Shown here: piece after piece, positions 59,277 through 64,000 of the stretch
How the letters are laid out: each line of letters opens with the position of its first letter
How positions within the stretch are numbered: position 1 is the first letter of the stretch
From: Allobosea caraganae
GTDB lineage: Bacteria > Pseudomonadota > Alphaproteobacteria > Rhizobiales > Beijerinckiaceae
Length of the DNA: 64,000 nucleotides
Reading direction: 5' to 3'
Assembly (NCBI RefSeq): GCF_003351345.1
Contig: NZ_QQTO01000033.1
Coordinates: forward strand, 372,001 to 436,000
Made by a program: the position numbers and the translations under genes
Notes under the pieces: generated by a model
The model's database searches: none
What the model was told of the DNA's origin: nothing
The model's input: the letters and a program-made list of their open reading frames with translations, nothing else

Positions 59277-60386
59277 ATGACATTGCAGCGTCAAATCGGC
59301 TTCTGGCTGGTCTCGCTCGTGACGCTCGTGCTGCTGCTCGTGCTGCTGCGCGAGGTCCTGCTGCCCTTCATCGCGGCATTGGCGCTGGCCTATCTGCTCG
59401 ATCCGCTGGCCGACCGGCTGGAGCGCGCCGGCGTAGGGCGCTTGACGGCGACGATCATCATCCTCGTCGTCTTCATCCTGATCTTCGTGCTCGCGCTCGT
59501 ATTGCTCGCGCCGCTGCTGGCACAGCAGCTCACGGGCCTCGTCGCGCGCCTGCCTGGTGACGCAGCCAAGCTGCAGGCGCTGATCCTCGAACGCGGCGCG
59601 CCGCTGATCGAGCGCTTCGGCGGTACCAAGCTGGCGGAGGACGCACAAAGCTCGCTCGGCAATCTCGTCGGCTCCGCGACGAGCTGGCTCGGCAGCGTCC
59701 TGCAATCGCTCTGGACCGGCGGCACCGCGATCGTCGGCGTGTTCTCGCTCCTGGTGCTGACCCCGGTCATCACCTTCTACTTGCTGGTCGATTGGGACCG
59801 GATGTGCGCGACCGTCGATGGCTGGCTGCCGCTTGACCATCGCGAGACCATTCGCGGCCTGCTGCACGAAATGGACACGGCGATCGCCGGCTTCCTGCGC
59901 GGCCAGGCGCTGGTCTGCCTGCTGCTCGGCCTGTTCTACGCCATTGGCCTCAGCCTGCTCGGCGTCAATTTCGGCGCGCTGATCGGCATCATCAGCGGCT
60001 TCCTCTCCTTCATCCCCTTCGTCGGCTCGCTGACCGGGCTCGTGCTCTCGGTCGGCGTCGCGACGGTGCAGTTCTGGCCGGACTGGACCTGGCCGCTGGC
60101 GACGCTCGCCGTCTTCGGCATCGGTCAGTTCCTCGAAGGCAACATCTTCCAGCCGAAATTCGTCGGCGACTCGATCGGCGTCCACCCGGTCTGGCTGATG
60201 TTCGCGCTGCTCGCCTTCGGCACGCTGTTCGGCTTCGTCGGCCTGCTGCTGGCAGTGCCGCTGGCGGCGGTCATCGGCGTTCTCTGCCGCTTCGCGCTCC
60301 GACAATATCTCGCCAGCAACATCTATCATGGTGGCGACGCCGTGAAGGCGGCCGAGATCCACAAGCGCCTCGAGGCCGATGTCTGA
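59277..60386 (+). CDS. AI-2E family transporter (PerM-like permease)
   Basis: 369 aa with seven or eight hydrophobic helices. Begins QIGFWLVSLVTLVLLLVLLR, EVLLPFIAALALAYLLDPLA; central GVFSLLVLTPVITFYLLVDW; later LGVNFGALIGIISGFLSFIP, FVGSLTGLVLSVGV, FLEGNIFQPKFVGDSIGVHP, VWLMFALLAFGTLFGFVGLL. The family includes TqsA (autoinducer-2 export) and PerM, and some members are Na+/H+ antiporters; the substrate here is not known. The 3' end overlaps hdaA by 8 nt. No clear Shine-Dalgarno precedes the ATG. Confidence 0.92.
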   Translation: MTLQRQIGFWLVSLVTLVLLLVLLREVLLPFIAALALAYLLDPLADRLERAGVGRLTATIIILVVFILIFVLALVLLAPLLAQQLTGLVARLPGDAAKLQALILERGAPLIERFGGTKLAEDAQSSLGNLVGSATSWLGSVLQSLWTGGTAIVGVFSLLVLTPVITFYLLVDWDRMCATVDGWLPLDHRETIRGLLHEMDTAIAGFLRGQALVCLLLGLFYAIGLSLLGVNFGALIGIISGFLSFIPFVGSLTGLVLSVGVATVQFWPDWTWPLATLAVFGIGQFLEGNIFQPKFVGDSIGVHPVWLMFALLAFGTLFGFVGLLLAVPLAAVIGVLCRFALRQYLASNIYHGGDAVKAAEIHKRLEADV

Positions 60387-61092
60387 GCCGCCGAAGCCCG
60401 CTTCTCCCGGTCGCCCGCGCCAACTCGCCTTCGACCTGCCGGTCGACAGCCGCCACGGCGTCGAGGATTTTCTCGTCGGCCCCTCGAACGAGGCCGCCTA
60501 CGGCCTGGTCGAATCCTGGCCGAACTGGCCCGATGCCTGGCTGCGCCTGGTCGGGCCGGAGGGCGCAGGCAAGACCCATCTCGCCGCCATCTGGGCCGCG
60601 CGCGCCCATGCCTGGACCGTGCCGGTCACCGAGGTGACCGAGGCGAACGTGCCGCATCTGGTCTCGGGCGGCGCGCTCGTCGTCGAGGATTGCGATTTAG
60701 GGCCGCGCGATGAGGCCGCCTTGTTCCATCTGCTGAACGCGGTCAAGGCCAAGAGCGGCTTCCTGCTGCTGACGGCGCGCACCGCGCCCGACCTTTGGGG
60801 CGTGCGCGTGCCGGACCTGCTCTCGCGGCTCAGGCTCGCGCCGCATGCGACGATCGACCCGCCTGACGACGCGCTGCTGCGGGCGCTGCTGGTCAAGCTC
60901 TTCATCGACCGCCAACTCGTCGTCGACACCGGCATCATCGAGGCGCTGACGCTGCGCATGGAGCGCTCCTTCGCCGCCGCGCGCGCCATCGTCGATGCGC
61001 TCGACCGGCTCTCGCTGGAGCGCGGCCGCCGCGTCACCCGCGCACTGGCGGGCGAGGTTCTGGCGCAGCTGTTTCCGCAGGATGTGGATTGA
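60379..61092 (+). CDS. hdaA: DnaA-related regulatory inactivation protein HdaA
   Basis: 237 aa DnaA-like AAA+ protein without DnaA domain IV. N-terminus PRQLAFDLPVDSRHGVEDFL, VGPSNEAAYGLVESWPNWPD; Walker A GPEGAGKTHLAAIWAA; Walker B ALVVEDCD; sensor region LLLTARTAPDLWGVRVPDLL, SRLRLAPHATIDPPDDALLR; C-terminal LERGRRVTRALAGEVLAQLF. In Caulobacter HdaA with the beta clamp promotes ATP hydrolysis by DnaA and prevents over-initiation. Position downstream of the PerM gene and near ppk is conserved in alphaproteobacteria. Overlaps the permease by 8 nt. Confidence 0.92.
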   Translation: MSEPPKPASPGRPRQLAFDLPVDSRHGVEDFLVGPSNEAAYGLVESWPNWPDAWLRLVGPEGAGKTHLAAIWAARAHAWTVPVTEVTEANVPHLVSGGALVVEDCDLGPRDEAALFHLLNAVKAKSGFLLLTARTAPDLWGVRVPDLLSRLRLAPHATIDPPDDALLRALLVKLFIDRQLVVDTGIIEALTLRMERSFAAARAIVDALDRLSLERGRRVTRALAGEVLAQLFPQDVD

Positions 61093-61106
61093 CCGGGGAG
61101 GGTGGG

Positions 61107-61460
61107 ATGCCGGCTGACGCGAATATCTGGCTGTTCTCGTATGGCACGCTGCGCCAGCGCAACGTCCAGCTCGCCACCTTCGGCCGCGAGCTCGAAGGCC
61201 ATGACGACGCGCTGGTCGGCTTTTCGCGATCGATGGTCGAAATCAAGGACTCCGACGTCGTCGCCACCAGCGGCGAGACGCATCACCCGATCCTGGCGCG
61301 CAGCGGCAATCCGGCCGACGAGGTCGAAGGCACCGTCTTCCGCATCACGCCGGCGGAGGTCGCCGCTGCAGACAGTTACGAGGTCTCCGATTACAAGCGG
61401 GTGGCGGTGACGCTCAAATCCGGCATCGAGGCGTTCGTCTATATTCGCGCGGAAGGGTGA
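61107..61460 (+). CDS. Gamma-glutamylcyclotransferase (AIG2-like) family protein
   Basis: 117 aa. LFSYGTLRQRNVQLATFGRE contains the YGTL substrate-loop motif; the conserved Glu appears in VEGTVFRITPAEVAAADSYE, followed by YKRVAVTLKSG. Family members include gamma-glutamylamine cyclotransferases; the substrate here is unknown. GGGGAGGG precedes the ATG at 61107. It lies 14 nt after hdaA and is probably in the same transcript. Confidence 0.88.
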   Translation: MPADANIWLFSYGTLRQRNVQLATFGRELEGHDDALVGFSRSMVEIKDSDVVATSGETHHPILARSGNPADEVEGTVFRITPAEVAAADSYEVSDYKRVAVTLKSGIEAFVYIRAEG

Positions 61461-61475
61461 GGCGCGGGCCGTCCC

Positions 61476-62708
61476 TTAAGCGCTTGCGCCTGGAGCCGCC
61501 TGAGCAGGTACCGCAACCAGCCGCGCATGCATCGCCTCGATCAGCAGCTCATGCGCGCGGGCCGCGATCGCGTCGAGCGAGGGCGTGCGCACGAACATCG
61601 CCGCCGCCTTCTCGCTGAGCTCCTCTCGGCTCGGCAGGTGCCATTGCGCCACGGCGTCCTGGGCCTGCTGCTGCATTGCCGCCAGCCTGTCTCCGGCGCG
61701 GTGCTGCATGTCGGCGAGCGCCGCCTTGAGGTCGGCCAGCGTCATCGTGGGCAGGTGCAGGTCGGCCAGGCCGGGGCTCGCCGCATAGGCCTCGCGGAAG
61801 GCGGTGACGACCCGGTCGAGCGGGACGGAGGCCGCCAGCCGCTCGGCCGAGCGCTCGATCACCCGCGGCGGCAGCGCCTGCGAGCGTTCGACCACGGCCT
61901 GCGGCGGCGCCTTCAGGTCCCAGACCAGGCCGAGCTTGGACAGGCCGAGGATCAGGTAATAGGTCGGGTCCCATTGCCACCAGCGAAAACCCTGGCGCAC
62001 GCTGTACTGATAGGCGTGGTGATTGTTGTGCCAGCCTTCGCCCATGGTGATGATCGCGAGCCACCAGTTGTTGCGGCTCTCGTCGCCGGTCACATAGTCC
62101 TTGTCGCCATGCACATGGGCGAGCGAGTTGATGCAGAAGGTCGCGTGATAGACCGCGACCGTCGACCAGAAGAAGCCGACGACGAGCCCGGCCCAGCCAT
62201 CGATCGCGAAGCAGGCCAGCGCCAGCAGAACGGCCGGGGCCAGCTCGAACCGGTGCAGCAGGCGCAGCTCCGGAAACCGGGTCAGGTCCTGGATGCTCGT
62301 GTCGTCGAAGCGGTCATGGCCTTTGCTGAAGACCCAACCGACATGCGAATAGCCGAAGGAGGTCAGCACCGGCGAATGCACGTCATGCTCGGTATCGGCG
62401 TAGCGGTGGTGGTGCCGGTGCTTCGAGGCCCACCAGAGCACGCTCTTCTGCGCCGTCGACTGCGCCAGGAAGGCCAGTGCGAACTGCCCGATGCGGCTCG
62501 TCTTGTAGGAGCGGTGCGAGAAATAGCGGTGATAGCCGCCGGTCACCGCGAACATGCGCAGCCAGTAGAGCCCGATCGCGAGCCAGGCCGAGGTCCAGGT
62601 CACGCCGCTCCAGATCGCTCCGAAGCAGGCCAGGTGGACCAGCACGAAGGGTATGGCGGCCGGATAGACGATGTCGCCATCGTCATGCGGAATGCTACTG
62701 TCGCTCAA
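61476..62708 (-). CDS. Acyl-CoA desaturase (fatty acid desaturase, delta-9 type)
   Basis: 410 aa from a TTG at 62708 (LSDSSIPHDDG), which has GAGG 5 nt upstream; a GTG further up at 62858 would add an Arg-rich stretch without similarity. The three histidine boxes of membrane di-iron desaturases are present: HRYFSHRSY, HRHHHRYAD and HNNHH. Four hydrophobic segments are seen, in two pairs. The last ~130 aa are a helical extension (Ala/Gln-rich, e.g. DLKAALADMQHRAGDRLAAM) beyond the desaturase domain. It would introduce a cis double bond into acyl-CoA at the membrane. Confidence 0.9.
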   Translation of the reverse strand: MSDSSIPHDDGDIVYPAAIPFVLVHLACFGAIWSGVTWTSAWLAIGLYWLRMFAVTGGYHRYFSHRSYKTSRIGQFALAFLAQSTAQKSVLWWASKHRHHHRYADTEHDVHSPVLTSFGYSHVGWVFSKGHDRFDDTSIQDLTRFPELRLLHRFELAPAVLLALACFAIDGWAGLVVGFFWSTVAVYHATFCINSLAHVHGDKDYVTGDESRNNWWLAIITMGEGWHNNHHAYQYSVRQGFRWWQWDPTYYLILGLSKLGLVWDLKAPPQAVVERSQALPPRVIERSAERLAASVPLDRVVTAFREAYAASPGLADLHLPTMTLADLKAALADMQHRAGDRLAAMQQQAQDAVAQWHLPSREELSEKAAAMFVRTPSLDAIAARAHELLIEAMHARLVAVPAQAAPGASA

Positions 62709-62925
62709 GCGGTCCTCGTTCGGGAGTATCGGGATCGTGTCGCCACGGCGAAGCCTCCCGCTTCGCCGGCTCCGGTTACCAAACAGGAGCGATGCGCCCT
62801 GCGCAAGATGGCCTCTCGCCGCACGCAGGACCACGCGCCGGGGAGGCCGGGCCGCCACGCGAAACGCACTCGCTTGTCACGGAACCGTCACGCTAGGATG
62901 TATTCAAGGTCCGACAGGAGACCGA

Positions 62926-64000
62926 CGTGGCCAGAGTAGCATCCAGAACGGCGGTGAAGCGCATGAATATCGAGCCCTCGGACCTGAAAGCCACGGAGGC
63001 TGCGCCCGAACCCGAGCTCGCCCTGCGCCATTCGCCCGCCCGCTTCATGAACCGCGAGCTCTCCTGGCTCCAGTTCAACCGCCGGGTCATGGAAGAGGCC
63101 TCGAATCGCAACCACCCGCTGCTGGAGCAGCTGCGCTTCCTCTCGATCTCGGCCAACAACCTCGACGAGTTCTTCATGGTCCGGGTCTCGGGCCTGCGCG
63201 AGCAGCTCAAGGCCGGCGTGATCACGCGTAGCCAGGACGGGCTGACGCCGGCGGAGCAGCTGATCGAGATCGCCAGGGCGACCTCGGCGCTCACCGCCGA
63301 CCAGCAGGCGCGCTGGGTCGAGCTCAAGCGCGAGCTGCACGCGAACCGCATCGTCCTGCTCGGGCCGCAGGACATCCGCCCGCAGCAGCGCACCTGGCTC
63401 GAGGACCATTTCCTCCACTACGTCTTCCCGGTGCTGACGCCGCTGGCGATCGACCCGGCGCACCCGTTCCCCTTCATCCCCAACCTCGGCTTCACCATCG
63501 CGCTCGCCCTGGAGCGCACCAGCGACGGCCGCCAGCTCGACGCGCTGATCCGCGTCCCCGGCAAGATCGACCGCTTCATCGAATTGCCGGATCTCGGGCG
63601 CGATGGCGGCCACCGCTTCATCACGCTGGAAGACACGGTCGCGCTCTTCATCGGCAAGCTCTTCCCCGGCTATGACGTCAAGGGCACCGGCTCCTTCCGC
63701 GTCATCCGCGATTCCGACCTCGACATCGAGGAGGAGGCGGAGGACCTGGTCCGCGTCTTCGAGACCATGCTGAAGCAGCGCCGCCGTGGCGTCGTGATCC
63801 GGCTCGAGGTCAGCATCGGCATGCCGGTCCATCTGCGCCAGCTCATCGTGCGCGAGCTCAAGGTCGACCAGGACGAGATCGACCAGGTCGAGGGCATGAT
63901 CGGCCTGAACGAGCTCTCCCAGCTCGTCGGCGTCGACCGGCCCGACCTGAAGTTCAAGCCCTACAACGCGCGCTTTCCCGAGCGCATCCGCGAGCATGGC
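62926..64000 (+). CDS. ppk1: Polyphosphate kinase 1, N-terminal part (partial)
   Basis: The first 358 codons; the gene continues beyond the window. PPK1 makes polyphosphate from ATP via a phosphohistidine. Visible: RFMNRELSWLQFNRRVMEEA, RFLSISANNLDEFFMVRVSG, WLEDHFLHYVFPVLTPLAID, HPFPFIPNLGFTIAL, KLFPGYDVKGTGSFRVIRDS, RRGVVIRLEVSIGMP. The catalytic His region lies outside. The start is GTG at 62926 with AGGAG at 6 nt; an internal ATG at 62962 is the alternative. Divergent from the desaturase with 217 nt between. Confidence 0.94.

Overview
The window is GC-rich, densely coded chromosomal DNA of an alphaproteobacterium of the order Hyphomicrobiales (Rhizobiales). Gene content and order (HdaA, split UxaA-type lyase, gatCA/gatB, DUF2778 protein, short palindromic repeats of the type common in this order) suggest a Bosea-like genus, but the genus is an inference. 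No rRNA, tRNA, CRISPR array, prophage, transposase or replication origin was seen.

Layout. 1-2625: assimilatory sulfate activation (3' end of cysH, cysD, cysN); CysN carries an unusual C-terminal DUF2061-like membrane domain. 2712-10698: an aerobic CoA-thioester aromatic catabolic module that fits 2-aminobenzoate (anthranilate) degradation. A RidA protein, aryl-CoA ligase, acyl-CoA dehydrogenase, enoyl-CoA hydratase homologue, MarR regulator and SDR dehydrogenase lie on the minus strand. A two-domain flavin monooxygenase/OYE-type reductase is divergent from them. Two near-identical 77-78 nt palindromes bracket the module. 10920-16176: a VOC ring-cleaving dioxygenase homologue, a cardiolipin synthase, an EEP-family hydrolase and two envelope proteins. 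16197-24344: topA, divergent from a likely operon panB-pyrB-small membrane protein-pyrC-like-plsY-dprA; the pyrC product has lost its zinc ligands. 24351-27427: two paralogous small genes with a ~108-nt inverted repeat, an AEC transporter and two small exported proteins.

27490-34800: ruvX, then a cluster that reads as 3-sulfolactate degradation. A tripartite-transporter receptor and a GntR regulator go left; suyA, suyB, suyZ, slcC and comC go right from a 14-nt perfect palindrome. The two dehydrogenases would interconvert sulfolactate enantiomers through sulfopyruvate, SuyAB would release sulfite and pyruvate, and SuyZ would export the sulfur anion. 34802-37962: a ParDE-type toxin-antitoxin pair, adenine deaminase and a metallo-hydrolase. 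38161-47463: gatC-gatA and gatB, separated by a glycine-rich-tail protein and an RND efflux permease/adaptor pair.

47468-64000: two acetyltransferases, a YfcG-like GST, a DUF2147 protein, ndk, a MipA/OmpV porin-like protein, a molybdopterin oxidoreductase, a second GST convergent with a small exported protein and divergent from a WYL regulator, then purN-purM, a CDP-alcohol phosphatidyltransferase, an AI-2E/PerM permease, hdaA, a gamma-glutamylcyclotransferase-like protein, an acyl-CoA desaturase and the 5' part of ppk1 at the window edge. Most content is ordinary core metabolism; the accessory interest lies in the two catabolic modules, the CysN fusion and the repeat-associated small genes. 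All family calls were made by eye from motifs; no database search was run.
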